Below, piece after piece: positions 27,205-37,116 of a DNA stretch of 64,000 nucleotides. Where the stretch lies: the NCBI GenBank assembly GCA_905214235.1, contig CAJMLF010000001.1, positions 124,001 through 188,000 of the forward strand. The letters run 5' to 3'. The notes below the pieces were generated by a model that did not search any database, was not told where the DNA came from, and was given only the letters and a program-made list of their open reading frames with translations. The translations under genes and the position numbers were made by a program. Origin of the DNA: an uncultured bacterium (lineage in GTDB: Bacteria > Bacillota > Bacilli > Lactobacillales > Lactobacillaceae). Every line of letters starts with the position of its first letter. The first letter of the stretch is position 1.

Positions 27205-29649
27205 CTAGTTTTCAATTACCACCCGGGTACCAGCGGGAACGTTGTGCTGAATCCAGTTGGCATCCGGAATTGGGAGCCGGATACAACCGTGTGACCCGGC
27301 AGAAACACCAAGCAACCGCAACTGGGCCTGATCAAAGTGACCATCATGCCATGGTGCATCAAAGACAACGCTGTGGAAGAGGTATACCCCGTGGTCCTTC
27401 CATGAGGTCCAGTGTTCCCCATAGTCAAAGAGGTCCCCACGTTCATTCTGCACGTAGTAGGTCCCGGTTGGCGTCAGGCTGACCCCATTGACGTACCGAC
27501 CGGCTGTACAGTACATCGTGTAGACAACGTTGTTACCGTCCATCATGTAAACCCGGTTCTGACCAATCCGGACGTGAATCCAGAAGTTCTTTAACTGGCT
27601 AACATTCGGGTACGGGCCGTACTCAGAGGGCATCCGGTAGTCAATTGGCGTCCGCATCAGACTCGTCGAAACAGGGCCAGAAGTGTAATCAACGTAGTTA
27701 CCGTTCCCGAGCTTATCATCCGTGAAGCGGTGAATGATCCGCACGTTTTGGTTACGAAGCTGGTTTGGCATTCCAAAGGCCAGTTGGTAACCAGATTGAC
27801 CGCTGTTATAAATTGCGGGGAAGGCATTGGCCACGTCAGTCCGTGCCCGGTTCTTGTCCAGAACTTCCTGCCGGTACAATTCATGACCATTCTGGTCAAC
27901 AAAGATCAGAAACTGGTATGGCTTGTTAACCGCCTGGTTGCTAGCGTGCCAGCCACTAACGTAAATCGAGTTGGCGGTAATATTAATCTGGTCAAAGGCA
28001 CCAGCATTGGTGGCATAATCAGGACTGTACTGGTCATCGAAGTTACCATTACCCGCAGCATCGTTACTGAAGCGCAGAATCAGCTTTAATGTTCCATTAG
28101 CCGTGCCCAGGTCTAAGGGAACGGTCGTCGCAAAGCCGCTTTGAGCACTGTTATAAACCTGACTATAGCGCGCTGCCACATCAGGCCGGTTAGTCAAGGT
28201 CAGCTTGGCCCGCTTAATCTCCTTACCATTGTTCAGGACAATCACGTACGGGTACTTCTTAGCAAGGGCGGCATCACTAACCATCCACCCTGCAATCTGC
28301 AATCCCTGCTTAGACATTTTAACGCTGTCGAGCCAGGAGGCACGCTGGTTTAAGACAACCGGTGCGGACCAGAAATCATTGTATTGCCCCTGGTCCCCGT
28401 TACCCTGGTCACTTGTGGAGTACCGACTAACCACCGCATAACTATGACCCGAAATTAGTGAGGCCTTAGTCAGGTCAAACTGTCCGTTAAAGCCACTCTG
28501 GGCTGCGCCCGTCACGTTTGGCAAGGCCCGGACAACGTCGGGACGGTTTACCGTGGTTGTGTTTACCACCGCCACTTGCCGGCGGGCCGTCAAGTCATAG
28601 AGAATTGCGTAATGGTTGTTCTCAAACCCACTCAGGTTATCAACGTGCCAACCACTGAAGGTTAAATGATGGCCATCACTAAGGTTAAAGCTGTCTAAAT
28701 AGCCCTGGCTAAACTGGTTGCCGCTGGTGATTGGACTGAACCAGTAATCAACGTAATCACTATTCCCGTCACTTGCGCCGGCGTACCGACTGATAACCTG
28801 GAGCTGGTGGTTAAGGTTCAACTTAGTCAGTGGAATCTTGACGGTAAAGCCAGATTCGTCAGCACCCGCAATTCCCGGAAATGCCTTAGCAACATCGGGA
28901 CGTTTAACTGGTGTAACGAGCTGTCTAGCCACCTCTTGATTACTAGTCCGGTCGAGGACAATGATGAAGTGGTGGCCCTTGCCGGCGGCCAAGTTCGTTG
29001 CGTGCCAACCGTTAATAACCATTTGGCCCTTAGCTACCGTTGCCCCATCAAGGTTAGCGCGGTTATTACGATCAATTGTCACTGGTGCAAACCAGTAGTC
29101 AACCGCGTTGCCATTCCCCTGTGCATCATTCGTATAGCGGCTTACGATCTGTACCTGGTTTAACTTCGCCAGTCCCTTGCCAAGCTTAAAGCTTGTGTTA
29201 AAGCCTGATTGATCCGCGCCATAGACATTGTGAACCCGCTGGACATCTGTACGCGTCACGGCCTGGTCAGTAACGTTTTGCCGGCCAATTTCCTGGTTAG
29301 TTGCCTTATTGACGGCAATAATGTAGTGGTAAGGGCGGTCCTTAGCGGCGTTAGTAGCGTGCCAGCCACTAACAGTCAACTGTCCCTGGTCATTAATCTG
29401 GGCACTATCAAGGTTAGCATAGTTTCCCTGGTCAGCATGGTCATAGTTTGTGCTCTGTGCTGGCGTTGTCTGGCTCTTAGCAGGCGCCGTTTGACTTGGC
29501 CGCGCTTGTTGGTCAGCGACCACTACTGGTGCTGGCGTGTTGTCTGCAGCAAAACTATTAGTTTGACTTAGCCAAAGGGCAAAGCCACAACTGGTCATTG
29601 CCAGACAACCAGCAGCAATCTTTTTCGCACGATTAAAATCGATTAACAT
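27205..29649 (-). CDS. Secreted modular L,D-transpeptidase (YkuD) with five surface repeats
   Basis: A predicted exported cell-wall enzyme of 814 residues. A signal peptide (cut near SFA-AD) and a Thr/Gln/Ala-rich linker precede five modules of about 105 residues (roughly 75-660). Each carries a GWHxxN-type motif, R-x-DV, an SGF motif and an RF/RY-x-GNG-x-DxW motif. The C terminus is a YkuD domain with the catalytic signature SAGSHGCIRLPIPDA and an upstream His (LFHSVVF). Such domains form 3-3 peptide cross-links or attach proteins to peptidoglycan. No LPxTG is present; the modules may bind the wall. It is a paralogue of the gene at 42286-44961 and lies between lepA and dnaJ. Confidence 0.9.
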   Translation of the reverse strand: MLIDFNRAKKIAAGCLAMTSCGFALWLSQTNSFAADNTPAPVVVADQQARPSQTAPAKSQTTPAQSTNYDHADQGNYANLDSAQINDQGQLTVSGWHATNAAKDRPYHYIIAVNKATNQEIGRQNVTDQAVTRTDVQRVHNVYGADQSGFNTSFKLGKGLAKLNQVQIVSRYTNDAQGNGNAVDYWFAPVTIDRNNRANLDGATVAKGQMVINGWHATNLAAGKGHHFIIVLDRTSNQEVARQLVTPVKRPDVAKAFPGIAGADESGFTVKIPLTKLNLNHQLQVISRYAGASDGNSDYVDYWFSPITSGNQFSQGYLDSFNLSDGHHLTFSGWHVDNLSGFENNHYAILYDLTARRQVAVVNTTTVNRPDVVRALPNVTGAAQSGFNGQFDLTKASLISGHSYAVVSRYSTSDQGNGDQGQYNDFWSAPVVLNQRASWLDSVKMSKQGLQIAGWMVSDAALAKKYPYVIVLNNGKEIKRAKLTLTNRPDVAARYSQVYNSAQSGFATTVPLDLGTANGTLKLILRFSNDAAGNGNFDDQYSPDYATNAGAFDQINITANSIYVSGWHASNQAVNKPYQFLIFVDQNGHELYRQEVLDKNRARTDVANAFPAIYNSGQSGYQLAFGMPNQLRNQNVRIIHRFTDDKLGNGNYVDYTSGPVSTSLMRTPIDYRMPSEYGPYPNVSQLKNFWIHVRIGQNRVYMMDGNNVVYTMYCTAGRYVNGVSLTPTGTYYVQNERGDLFDYGEHWTSWKDHGVYLFHSVVFDAPWHDGHFDQAQLRLLGVSAGSHGCIRLPIPDANWIQHNVPAGTRVVIEN

Positions 29650-29683
29650 TGTCTAATCCCCCAATAATAACGTATTCTTTATC

Positions 29684-29712
29684 ATTATACCCCTTTATGA
29701 AAGCGATAACGA
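29684..29712 (-). promoter_or_regulatory. Promoter of the L,D-transpeptidase gene with cre-like box
   Basis: TATAAT on the minus strand (29684-29689), with a poor -35 17 bp away (29707-29712). Overlapping the -35 is TGAAAGCGATAACG (29698-29711), which matches 13 of 14 positions of the CcpA cre consensus TGWAANCGNTNWCA. Catabolite control is therefore possible but untested. Confidence 0.5.
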
Positions 29713-29754
29713 AAAAAGCCAGGAAAGAGGACAACTTGTCCCTTTTCCTGGCTT
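29711..29754 (-). terminator. Intrinsic terminator of dnaJ
   Basis: A long hairpin (AAGCCAGGAAA with TTTCCTGGCTT, continued by GGAC/GTCC) is followed on the minus strand by six T. Confidence 0.9.
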
Positions 29755-29767
29755 AATCATTATTGTA

Positions 29768-30928
29768 TTAACGGTCCTCAAAGGCGTCCTTAAGCTTATC
29801 CAAGACAGATTTCTTGACGCCCTTGACATCCTCACCACTAGCGGCAGCGAAGGCCATCATTGCCTCCCGCTGGCGTTTGTTGAGGTTCTTCGGTGTTTTG
29901 ACGTGGACGGTAACGTGTTCGTCGCCAGTTCCTTTGCCATTCAAGTAAGGAACACCCTTCCCCCGTAAGCGGAAGTTAGTTTCTGACTGCGTCCCGGCAG
30001 GAACCTTTAGGTCAACGTCACCATGAACGGTCTTAACCTTGATTTCGTCCCCTAAGGCAGCTTGAGCGAACGAAATGTCACGATCAACGTAAATAGTCGT
30101 ACCATCCCGCCGGAAGTCCCGACTTGGGGTAACCCTGAAGACAATGTACAGGTCACCAGCGGGGCCACCATTCTCACCAGCGTCACCTTGCCCTTCAAGG
30201 CGCATCTGCTGGCCATCGTCAACCCCGGCTGGAACCTTGACTTCCAACTCGTGCTTGGCGTGAACGTGGCCGCTACCGTGGCATGTCTGACACTGGTCGG
30301 CAGCCTTAATTACCTTACCAGTCCCGTTACACTCTGGACAGGTGGTTTGGGTTTGCATGTTTCCCAATGGGGTCCGGCGGACGGTAACAATTACGCCGCT
30401 ACCGCCACACCGCTTACAAGTCGTCGCGGACTTACCTGGTTTGGCACCGGTCCCGTGACAGGTCTTACACTGTTCATCACGGTCGTACTTGATGGTCGTC
30501 GTCTTCCCGAAAATGGCATCCATGAATTTCAGTGTCATGGCGTACTGGAGGTCCCGACCCTGCCGTGGCGCAGTTGGGTTAGGACGACGACTTCCGCCAC
30601 CACCAAAGAATTGGCTGAAGATATCATCAAAGCCGCTGGCGCCACCGAAGCCCTGGCTACTAAAGCCGCCATTGCCAAAGCCACCAAAGCCTTGACCTGC
30701 TCCGGCCTGTGGACCAGCAGAACCAAACTGGTCATACTGGGCCCGCTTTTGCGAATCACTTAAGACATCGTAAGCTTCATTGATCTTCTTAAATTTTTCT
30801 TCCGCGCCAGGTGCATGGTTAACATCCGGGTGGTACTTAGCAGCGAGTCGCCGGTAAGCGTGTTTAATATCTGCTTCAGAGGCATCCTTTGAGACACCTA
30901 AAACATCGTAATAGTTTTCTTCTGCCAT
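29768..30928 (-). CDS. dnaJ: Chaperone protein DnaJ
   Basis: Hsp40 co-chaperone that delivers substrates to DnaK and stimulates its ATPase. The 386-residue type I protein has a J domain with HPD (KYHPDVNH), a Gly/Phe-rich linker (about 75-120), four CxxCxGxG zinc repeats ([32 protein letters not shown]) and the C-terminal peptide-binding domains. It follows dnaK but is separated by a terminator. A promoter-like TATAAC with TTACTT 17 bp upstream lies near 30960-30990, so it is likely expressed partly on its own. Confidence 0.98.
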   Translation of the reverse strand: MAEENYYDVLGVSKDASEADIKHAYRRLAAKYHPDVNHAPGAEEKFKKINEAYDVLSDSQKRAQYDQFGSAGPQAGAGQGFGGFGNGGFSSQGFGGASGFDDIFSQFFGGGGSRRPNPTAPRQGRDLQYAMTLKFMDAIFGKTTTIKYDRDEQCKTCHGTGAKPGKSATTCKRCGGSGVIVTVRRTPLGNMQTQTTCPECNGTGKVIKAADQCQTCHGSGHVHAKHELEVKVPAGVDDGQQMRLEGQGDAGENGGPAGDLYIVFRVTPSRDFRRDGTTIYVDRDISFAQAALGDEIKVKTVHGDVDLKVPAGTQSETNFRLRGKGVPYLNGKGTGDEHVTVHVKTPKNLNKRQREAMMAFAAASGEDVKGVKKSVLDKLKDAFEDR

Positions 30929-30986
30929 TTATATCCCTCACAACTTAATTGCTTGTATAGTTATACCACAGATCGGAAACGAAAGT

Positions 30987-31022
30987 AAAAGCCAAAGTCC
31001 TAAACCGCGGCCTTTGGCTTTT
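30987..31022 (-). terminator. Terminator between dnaK and dnaJ
   Basis: AAAAGCCAAAG (30987-30997) pairs with CTTTGGCTTTT (31012-31022): a perfect 11-bp stem with T-run. Confidence 0.85.
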
Positions 31023-31045
31023 ACAATGCATCTAGCAATTAGAAA

Positions 31046-32920
31046 TTACTTCTTGTCGTCTGGGGTAACATCCTTGAAGTCACCATCAACGGTGTTGCCA
31101 TCGTCATTACCCTTTTGGTTACCGTTATTGCCGGCGTTGCCAGTCGGGTTTGCACCACCCTGGGCATTACCCTGGGCTCCTTGTGCCTGCTTGTAAAGCT
31201 TGACACTCAAGTCTTGGATAACCTTGTTGAGGGCGTCCTTCTTGGCCTTCATGTCATCAAGGTTGCCGCTTTCCTTGGCCTTCTTCAGGTCGTCACGAGC
31301 ACTTTCGGCCTTCTTGATGTCTTCATCAGGAACCTTGCCCTTAACTTCCTTTAAGGTCTTGTCAACTTGGAAGAGTTCTTGGTCGACCTCGTTCTTCAGG
31401 TCAACTTCTTCCTTCTTCTTCTTGTCGGCTTCAGCGTGTTCTTCGGCATCCTTCTTCATCCGTTCAATTTCTTCGTCGGACAGACCAGAGTTGGACTTGA
31501 TAACGATCTTTTGTTCCTTACCAGTTCCCATGTCCTTGGCAGAAACGTTAACAATCCCGTTCTTATCAATGTCGAAGGTAACCTTGATTTGAGGAACACC
31601 ACGAGGAGCAGCTGGAATGTCTGTCAGCTGGAAGTTCCCTAAGGTCTTGTTATCAGCTGCCATTGGCCGTTCACCCTGAAGAACATGAATGTCAACGGCA
31701 GATTGATTATCGGCGGCCGTTGAGAAGATTTGGCTCTTGGATGTTGGAATGGTCGTGTTCCGGTCAATCAACTTGGTGAAGACCCCACCCATGGTTTCAA
31801 TACCAAGAGAAAGTGGAGTAACATCAAGCAGAACAACGTCCTTAACATCACCGGTCAGAACCCCACCCTGGATAGCGGCACCAAGGGCAACGGCTTCATC
31901 AGGGTTGATGGAGTGGTTTGGTTCCTTACCAGTCAATTCCTTAACCATTTCTTGAACGGCCGGGATCCGAGTCGAACCACCGTTCAGGATAACTTCATCA
32001 ATGTCATCGAATGAAAGGTCCGCATCCTTCAAAGCATTCAATACTGGTTGCTTCGTCCGTTCAACCAGGTCATTAGTCAACTGGTTGAATTGGGCCCGGG
32101 TCAAACTCTTCTCCAAGTGGAGGGGACCGTTTTCACCGGATGAAATGAATGGCAGACTGATTTGTGCTTCCTGAACACCGGAAAGGTCCTTCTTGGCCTT
32201 TTCAGCGGCATCCTTCAACCGTTGCAGAGCCATCTTGTCTTGTGAAAGATCAATGCCGTGTTCCTGCTTGAAGCCGTCGATCAACCAATCCATAATCTTT
32301 TGGTCGAAGTCATCCCCACCCAGATGGGTATCACCATTAGTTGAAAGGACTTGGAAGACCCCGTCACCTAATTCCAGGATGGAGACATCAAAGGTCCCAC
32401 CACCAAGGTCGTAAACCAAAATCTTCTCGTCCTTGTCCTTCTTGTCCAGGCCGTAAGCCAAAGAAGAAGCGGTTGGTTCGTTGATAATCCGCTTAACGTC
32501 CAAACCGGCGATCTTTCCGGCATCCTTAGTTGCTTGACGTTGAGCATCGTTGAAGTAGGCAGGTACCGTAATAACGGCCTTGTCAACGGTGTCGCCAATG
32601 TAATCTTCCGCATACTTCTTGATGTATTGAAGGATCATCGCGGAGATCTCTTGTGGAGTGTACTTCTTACCGTCGACTTCCACTGTGTAGCCGGCTTCAC
32701 CCATGTGACTCTTGATAGAAGAAATCGTGTTCGGGTTAGTAATTGCTTGCCGCTTGGCAACTTCACCAACTTGGGTTTCGCCATTCTTAAATGAAACAAC
32801 GGATGGCGTTGTCCGGCTCCCTTCTGGGTTAGTAATAATCTTGGGCTCGTTACCTTCCATAACGGCAACGGCGGAGTTAGTAGTACCTAAATCAATACCA
32901 ATAATCTTGTTACTTGCCAT
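31046..32920 (-). CDS. dnaK: Chaperone protein DnaK (Hsp70)
   Basis: ATP-driven chaperone working with DnaJ and GrpE. The 624-residue protein begins [23 protein letters not shown] (phosphate loop 1). It carries [15 protein letters not shown] (phosphate 2), [15 protein letters not shown] (adenosine) and a substrate domain ([16 protein letters not shown]), and ends with a Gly/Asn-rich disordered tail closing DVTPDDKK. The N-terminal domain lacks the insertion of Gram-negative DnaK, as in Firmicutes. It is the third gene of hrcA-grpE-dnaK under the CIRCE element. Confidence 0.98.
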   Translation of the reverse strand: MASNKIIGIDLGTTNSAVAVMEGNEPKIITNPEGSRTTPSVVSFKNGETQVGEVAKRQAITNPNTISSIKSHMGEAGYTVEVDGKKYTPQEISAMILQYIKKYAEDYIGDTVDKAVITVPAYFNDAQRQATKDAGKIAGLDVKRIINEPTASSLAYGLDKKDKDEKILVYDLGGGTFDVSILELGDGVFQVLSTNGDTHLGGDDFDQKIMDWLIDGFKQEHGIDLSQDKMALQRLKDAAEKAKKDLSGVQEAQISLPFISSGENGPLHLEKSLTRAQFNQLTNDLVERTKQPVLNALKDADLSFDDIDEVILNGGSTRIPAVQEMVKELTGKEPNHSINPDEAVALGAAIQGGVLTGDVKDVVLLDVTPLSLGIETMGGVFTKLIDRNTTIPTSKSQIFSTAADNQSAVDIHVLQGERPMAADNKTLGNFQLTDIPAAPRGVPQIKVTFDIDKNGIVNVSAKDMGTGKEQKIVIKSNSGLSDEEIERMKKDAEEHAEADKKKKEEVDLKNEVDQELFQVDKTLKEVKGKVPDEDIKKAESARDDLKKAKESGNLDDMKAKKDALNKVIQDLSVKLYKQAQGAQGNAQGGANPTGNAGNNGNQKGNDDGNTVDGDFKDVTPDDKK

Positions 32921-32942
32921 TGTTTATTCCCTCTCTTATATT

Positions 32943-33524
32943 TTATTGTGCCACAACAACCATTGCGGGACGCAGAACCCGGTCTTTCAGCTGGTAACCA
33001 GCCTGTAAGACTTTAACAACTGTTTCCGGTTTCTGATCACCTTCTACCGGGACGGTCTGAACCGCCTGGTGCAAGGTCGGATCAAAAATCTTTCCTTCTG
33101 CGGGGATCTCAGTGACCCCATGGTCCTTTAAGGCCGCCGTTAAGTGGTCGTGGACCATTTGAATACCCTTTTTTAGCTGTTGGCCATTTTCATCTTTAAC
33201 TTCAATTGTTAGTGCCCGCTTAAGGTTATCAAGAACGGGAAGAACGCTCTTTGCCAGGTCCTGACCATCATACTTCAAGATCTGGGCACGTTCCTTATTA
33301 AAGCGGGTCGTCATATTTTGAATTTCCGCTTCAGCACGCAGGTACTTATCATCCTTGTCCGCAAGTTGCTTCTTCAAGTCGTCAACTTGCTTCTGGAGCT
33401 GCTCGCAGCGGTGGTGGCACTGACCCTTATGGCCACCTTGGTGTTCAGCCTTATTATCATTGTGGGCAGCTTTGACCTTGTCTTTTGGCTGCGCCTGCTG
33501 ATCCTTCTTTTCTTCTTTTGCCAA
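32943..33524 (-). CDS. grpE: Nucleotide exchange factor GrpE
   Basis: GrpE releases ADP from DnaK. The 193-residue protein has an unusually Lys/Gln/His-rich N-terminal tail (about 50 residues including HQGGHKGQCHHRC), a long coiled coil (LQKQVDDLKKQLADKDDKYLRAEAE split naturally) and the C-terminal beta domain ending ALKDHGVTEIPAEGKIFDP...VLRPAMVVV. It lies 12 bp downstream of hrcA and 22 bp upstream of dnaK. The two Cys and several His in the tail could bind metal; this is speculative. Confidence 0.97.
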   Translation of the reverse strand: MAKEEKKDQQAQPKDKVKAAHNDNKAEHQGGHKGQCHHRCEQLQKQVDDLKKQLADKDDKYLRAEAEIQNMTTRFNKERAQILKYDGQDLAKSVLPVLDNLKRALTIEVKDENGQQLKKGIQMVHDHLTAALKDHGVTEIPAEGKIFDPTLHQAVQTVPVEGDQKPETVVKVLQAGYQLKDRVLRPAMVVVAQ

Positions 33525-33536
33525 ATGACTCGCCTC

Positions 33537-34586
33537 CTATGAATCGTAATAGTGTCGGTAAAAGTCAAGTAGTCGCTTGGCTAACTCCTGACGAAAGGCA
33601 TTCACAATTCCAATCGTTCGTGAGTACGGCATCCTGGTGGGCCCCAGTACAGCAATAATTCCCTTGCCATACTGGTCGACATCATAGCTTGCCGTGATTA
33701 GACTGTAATCTTTTAATACCTGGTCTTGAGAAATTTCCGAACCAATCCTGACGTTGACATCCTTATCATCAGCCCCGGTGTCAAGTAGGTGCGACAACTC
33801 GTCGTTCCGATCAATCAGGCTGTATAACGCCTGCAGGGCTTGCGGATCTTGGTTGTTGGAAAATCCTAGGATGTTCAGCCGACCACCGACAAAGAAGCGT
33901 TCCCGGGCCGCCCGGGAAACGACGTTATCGAACAGGTCTAAGAAGCCGTCCGCACCATGCATGTAATGCATAATCCGCATTGGGATGTCATCATTCAGCC
34001 GCTTAACAACTTCAGTTAGTGGTCGTCCCACTAGCTGGTCATTAATCATCCTGATTACCGCTTGGAGTGCATCGGTATCAAAATTACGGGGTAAAGTAAA
34101 CGACTGACTCTCAACGTCCCCACTATCGGTAACCAAAATGGCGATTACCTTTTGGTTACCCAACGGGACTACCCGAAACCCACTTAAGCGGACATCGGTT
34201 TGCTCTGGCTTAAGGGTAAAGGCCGTGTACGAAGTCAGGTCGGACAGGATATCCGCCGAATGTGAAACAATCTCATCAATCTTTTGAAAACTTGTCCCTA
34301 AAGAATTCTGGATAACAACCAGGTCATTATCCGTGAGCGCATTTGCATCCAGCAGGTGGTCGACGTAATAGCGATAGCCACGCTTTGAAGGTACCCGTCC
34401 CGAAGACGAATGCTCTTTTTTGATCAGCTGGTGTTCTTCTAATACCGCCATCTCATTCCGGATTGTTGCGGAACTGACCTTGAATGGCAACTTTTCAGCA
34501 AGGTGTTTTGACCCCACCGGTTGACCAGTTGAGGTGTATTGACGTACAATCGCTTGCAGGATTGTCTTTTGTCGTTGTGTTAGCAT
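33537..34586 (-). CDS. hrcA: Heat-inducible transcription repressor HrcA
   Basis: HrcA represses class I heat-shock genes by binding CIRCE. The product (about 349 residues) begins MLTQRQKTILQAIVRQYTSTGQPVGSKHLAE, a winged-helix domain, followed by the GAF-like dimerisation region (for example AVLGPTRMPYSRTIGIVNAF). A longer frame opens with GTG at 34610, inside the CIRCE element. The ATG at 34586 lies about 10 nt behind AAGGGA and matches the family, so it is chosen. First gene of hrcA-grpE-dnaK. Confidence 0.97.
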   Translation of the reverse strand: MLTQRQKTILQAIVRQYTSTGQPVGSKHLAEKLPFKVSSATIRNEMAVLEEHQLIKKEHSSSGRVPSKRGYRYYVDHLLDANALTDNDLVVIQNSLGTSFQKIDEIVSHSADILSDLTSYTAFTLKPEQTDVRLSGFRVVPLGNQKVIAILVTDSGDVESQSFTLPRNFDTDALQAVIRMINDQLVGRPLTEVVKRLNDDIPMRIMHYMHGADGFLDLFDNVVSRAARERFFVGGRLNILGFSNNQDPQALQALYSLIDRNDELSHLLDTGADDKDVNVRIGSEISQDQVLKDYSLITASYDVDQYGKGIIAVLGPTRMPYSRTIGIVNAFRQELAKRLLDFYRHYYDS

Positions 34587-34603
34587 TTTGATCACATCCC
34601 TTT

Positions 34604-34630
34604 TTAGCACTCTTTAGGGCTAAGTGCTAA
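34604..34630 (-). promoter_or_regulatory. CIRCE operator of hrcA-grpE-dnaK
   Basis: TTAGCACTT-N9-GAGTGCTAA on the minus strand, the CIRCE inverted repeat with one departure from TTAGCACTC. It sits between promoter and start codon and is the HrcA binding site. Confidence 0.95.
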
Positions 34631-34641
34631 ACACACTTAAT

Positions 34642-34670
34642 AATATACCAATCACCTGTTTAAAAGTCAA
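34642..34670 (-). promoter_or_regulatory. Promoter of the hrcA operon
   Basis: TTGACT (34665-34670), 17 bp, TATATT (34642-34647) on the minus strand, 11 bp upstream of CIRCE. Confidence 0.85.
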
Positions 34671-34704
34671 GGAATGTCAAACTAATTCTAAGGAGATTTT
34701 ATAA

Positions 34705-35076
34705 ATGAGTACAGACGACCACCGTTACGTGCAACCTCATAACGCTCAGGAGGCAATGGAGCTCATCCAACGGCTCTTCAATAAGTACCGGAGCGCCCCG
34801 CTAACCAACGAGCTGCTGGCCTATCACAATAACCTCATCTACCGTCTCCAGTCCGACATCAAGGATGCTACTAAAAGAGAAGGCAACCAAGAGCGGGTTA
34901 AGGAGATTGACCAGATGACTGACATCATGCGTTCATGGACCAACCTCCGCTTAACTGGTCACCCCTTTCACGGCAAAATGCGCCACTTCCGGTTAGTTAC
35001 CACGGACGGGCCAAAGTTTAAACGGCGGATCCACAAGATTCACCAGGGCACTAACCACCGGGCTAGTCGCCACTAG
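34705..35076 (+). CDS. Small basic protein, function unknown
   Basis: I do not recognise this 123-residue product. It is hydrophilic and basic. The first two thirds look helical (AMELIQRLFNKYRS, AYHNNLIYRLQSDIKD), and the tail is rich in Lys, Arg and His (FKRRIHKIHQGTNHRASRH), suggesting nucleic-acid or ribosome contact. AAGGAG precedes the ATG by nine bases. It is transcribed divergently from hrcA and convergently with ribF, alone, with a strong terminator. It may share the hrcA intergenic region and hence heat control, but no plus-strand promoter is clear. Confidence 0.75.
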   Translation: MSTDDHRYVQPHNAQEAMELIQRLFNKYRSAPLTNELLAYHNNLIYRLQSDIKDATKREGNQERVKEIDQMTDIMRSWTNLRLTGHPFHGKMRHFRLVTTDGPKFKRRIHKIHQGTNHRASRH

Positions 35077-35131
35077 GAAAATCTTTTGTAAAAAAGTAGT
35101 TCTAGTCTTTCAGCGTTCAATGTAGGACACA

Positions 35132-35176
35132 AAGAGGCCTTTAGCGTTCAAACTTTCCGAACGCTAAAGGCCTCTT
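35132..35176. terminator. Bidirectional terminator between the small basic gene and ribF
   Basis: A perfect 18-bp stem (35132-35149 with 35159-35176) with T-rich ends serves convergent genes. Confidence 0.92.
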
Positions 35177-35207
35177 CTTTCTTGCGGCTAACTTCATCCT
35201 TACCGTT

Positions 35208-36179
35208 TTAATGAATTATCTGACCCGCAATTGCTGGTGGTGCCTGCACAACCTGACGCGCAGCGTGCTCATCATGCTTCATTTGCGCCACCAAACCAGC
35301 GGCATCCGCAAACTTTTTCTCACCACGAAGGTATTGGTACCAACGAACAGTTACCTCTTCGCCGTAAACCATTTGGTCAAAGTCAAATAGGTAAATCTCA
35401 ACGGTCAGCTGGTTATGGTCACCAAAGGTAATGTTATGACCAACACTGGCCATCCCCCCGTACCACTGGTCACCAATTTTAACGTCGACCGCGTACACAC
35501 CAATCCCCGGAATTCTTTCCCGTGATGGTGTTTCCACATTAATCGTGGGAAAGCCTAGGGTCCGTCCGCGGGCAAGTCCGTGGACAATCAACCCCGTAGT
35601 CTGGTAATAGTAGCCCAGTTCCTGGTTTGCAGTCTGAACGTCCCCGCGGTCAATCGCCTCACGAATTGCCCGGGAACCAACCTTCTTGGTCGTGCCCGGA
35701 CTGGTAAATTTAGGAACCGTCACCACGGCAAACCTGTCTCGCGCATAAGTAGGTAGTTTGGCCATGGTAGCAACATTGGCTGGGCCATAGGTATGGTCAA
35801 AACCCGCCACGACGACCTGGCTATGGAAGGCAACAAGGTAGTGGTCGACAAAGTCCTGGGGGTCCTGGCTGGCAAAGCTGGAGGTAAAGCTAACCAGGTA
35901 CACCAGGTCAACCCCCAGCTGCTTTAGGAGGGCTAACTTGCGGTCAGTAGTGGAAAGGTACTTAAAGCCGCCGGGAAATTGGCGATAGACGACTCCCGGT
36001 GCATGTCCGTAGGTTAAGACTGCCAGGGGTAGCTTCCGCTGGTCAGCAATTTGCCGGGCCCGGCGGATGACCGCTTGGTGGCCACGGTGGACCCCATCAA
36101 AGAACCCCATCGCGAGCACTACCGGTCCGTTAGGAATCAATTGCTTGTCAATTGGGTGGTGTATTCTTATAACCTGCAA
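35208..36179 (-). CDS. ribF: Bifunctional riboflavin kinase/FAD synthetase
   Basis: Makes FMN from riboflavin and FAD from FMN. The product of about 323 residues has an N-terminal nucleotidyltransferase domain (MGFFDGVHRGHQAVI, the HxGH-type motif) and a C-terminal flavokinase domain (GLARGRTLGFPTINVE, with the PTxN motif, and VEIYLFDFDQMVYGEEVTV). The frame opens with TTG at 36185, two bases from GGAGG; the TTG at 36179 has seven-base spacing and is preferred. It is 11 bp behind truB in the usual infB-region order. Confidence 0.95.
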   Translation of the reverse strand: MQVIRIHHPIDKQLIPNGPVVLAMGFFDGVHRGHQAVIRRARQIADQRKLPLAVLTYGHAPGVVYRQFPGGFKYLSTTDRKLALLKQLGVDLVYLVSFTSSFASQDPQDFVDHYLVAFHSQVVVAGFDHTYGPANVATMAKLPTYARDRFAVVTVPKFTSPGTTKKVGSRAIREAIDRGDVQTANQELGYYYQTTGLIVHGLARGRTLGFPTINVETPSRERIPGIGVYAVDVKIGDQWYGGMASVGHNITFGDHNQLTVEIYLFDFDQMVYGEEVTVRWYQYLRGEKKFADAAGLVAQMKHDEHAARQVVQAPPAIAGQIIH

Positions 36180-36190
36180 TGTCAATCCTC

Positions 36191-37096
36191 CTAGTTCGTC
36201 GAAAACATCTTAGTCGGCTGGTAGGCGTGGTGGTGATCATCAAAGTGGTAAAGCGCTTTGGTCTGGTGATCATACTTAAGAACCAGCTCGGCCGCCGATG
36301 AAGAAAGCTCGGCTGGCTTTAACCAGCCCCCATTCTGCACAGCTTTCCACTGGTCAGCACTAAGCTCAACCGCTGGATAATTACGGAGGGCGTAGTCAAG
36401 CAGATAAAGGTAATGGGTAATTGTTCCTGCCGTTACGGCATCCTGAACATCCCCTAGGCTTAGTGTCTGATCTAAGGTAAAGCCACCGCTCTTTAACCGG
36501 GTTAGCCAACTCATTGTGCCCGGATAACCGAGCCGCTTGGCCAGCTCAACCACTAGTGTTCGTACATAGGTCCCCTTGCTGCATGCAACTTTAAAGCGGA
36601 CCCGTTCTTCTTGCTTATCCTGGTCATAGTCAGCACTTACTAGTTCAAACTTGTCAATCGTCACGTGGCGAACTGGACGGTCAACGCTTTCCCCCGCCCG
36701 TGCATATTCGTAAAGGCGTTTTCCCTTTACCTTCACCGCTGAATACATGGGCGGAATTTGGGTAATCGCCCCCGTCAGCGTTGCCATCTGATCACGGATG
36801 ACATCTGGGGAAATCTTACTAGTCACGGGCTGGGCAGCGATTATCTCACCGTCAAGGTCCTCCGTTGTCGTCGCCTTGCCAATTAACAGCTCGCCCTGGT
36901 AAACCTTCCCTGACTGCATCAAGTACTCAACGACCTTCGTTGCCTTGCCAATACAAATTGGTAAGACCCCATCAACAGACGGGTCAAGGGTCCCCGAGTG
37001 ACCAATCTTTTTGGTCTTCAGTATTCGTCGCAGGCGGTTAACACAGTCAAAGCTGGTCATTCCCCGTTCTTTATATAAAGGAATAATTCCGTCCAT
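36191..37096 (-). CDS. truB: tRNA pseudouridine(55) synthase
   Basis: TruB converts U55 in the T-loop of tRNAs to pseudouridine. The 301-residue protein shows the N-terminal DGIIPLYKERGMTSFDCV, the catalytic aspartate in GHSGTLDPSVDGVLPICIG, and the usual C-terminal PUA-like end. It precedes ribF in the operon but is separated from rbfA upstream by a terminator. Confidence 0.97.
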   Translation of the reverse strand: MDGIIPLYKERGMTSFDCVNRLRRILKTKKIGHSGTLDPSVDGVLPICIGKATKVVEYLMQSGKVYQGELLIGKATTTEDLDGEIIAAQPVTSKISPDVIRDQMATLTGAITQIPPMYSAVKVKGKRLYEYARAGESVDRPVRHVTIDKFELVSADYDQDKQEERVRFKVACSKGTYVRTLVVELAKRLGYPGTMSWLTRLKSGGFTLDQTLSLGDVQDAVTAGTITHYLYLLDYALRNYPAVELSADQWKAVQNGGWLKPAELSSSAAELVLKYDHQTKALYHFDDHHHAYQPTKMFSTN

Positions 37097-37116
37097 TCGT
37101 TTGCTCCTCCGTATAC

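Noticed and set aside
30062..30763. 233-codon plus-strand frame
   Set aside because: Antisense to dnaJ, arising from the Gly-rich and zinc-repeat coding; no motifs of its own.
34587..34610. GTG start for hrcA
   Set aside because: It lies inside the CIRCE operator and would add residues foreign to the family; the ATG at 34586 fits better.
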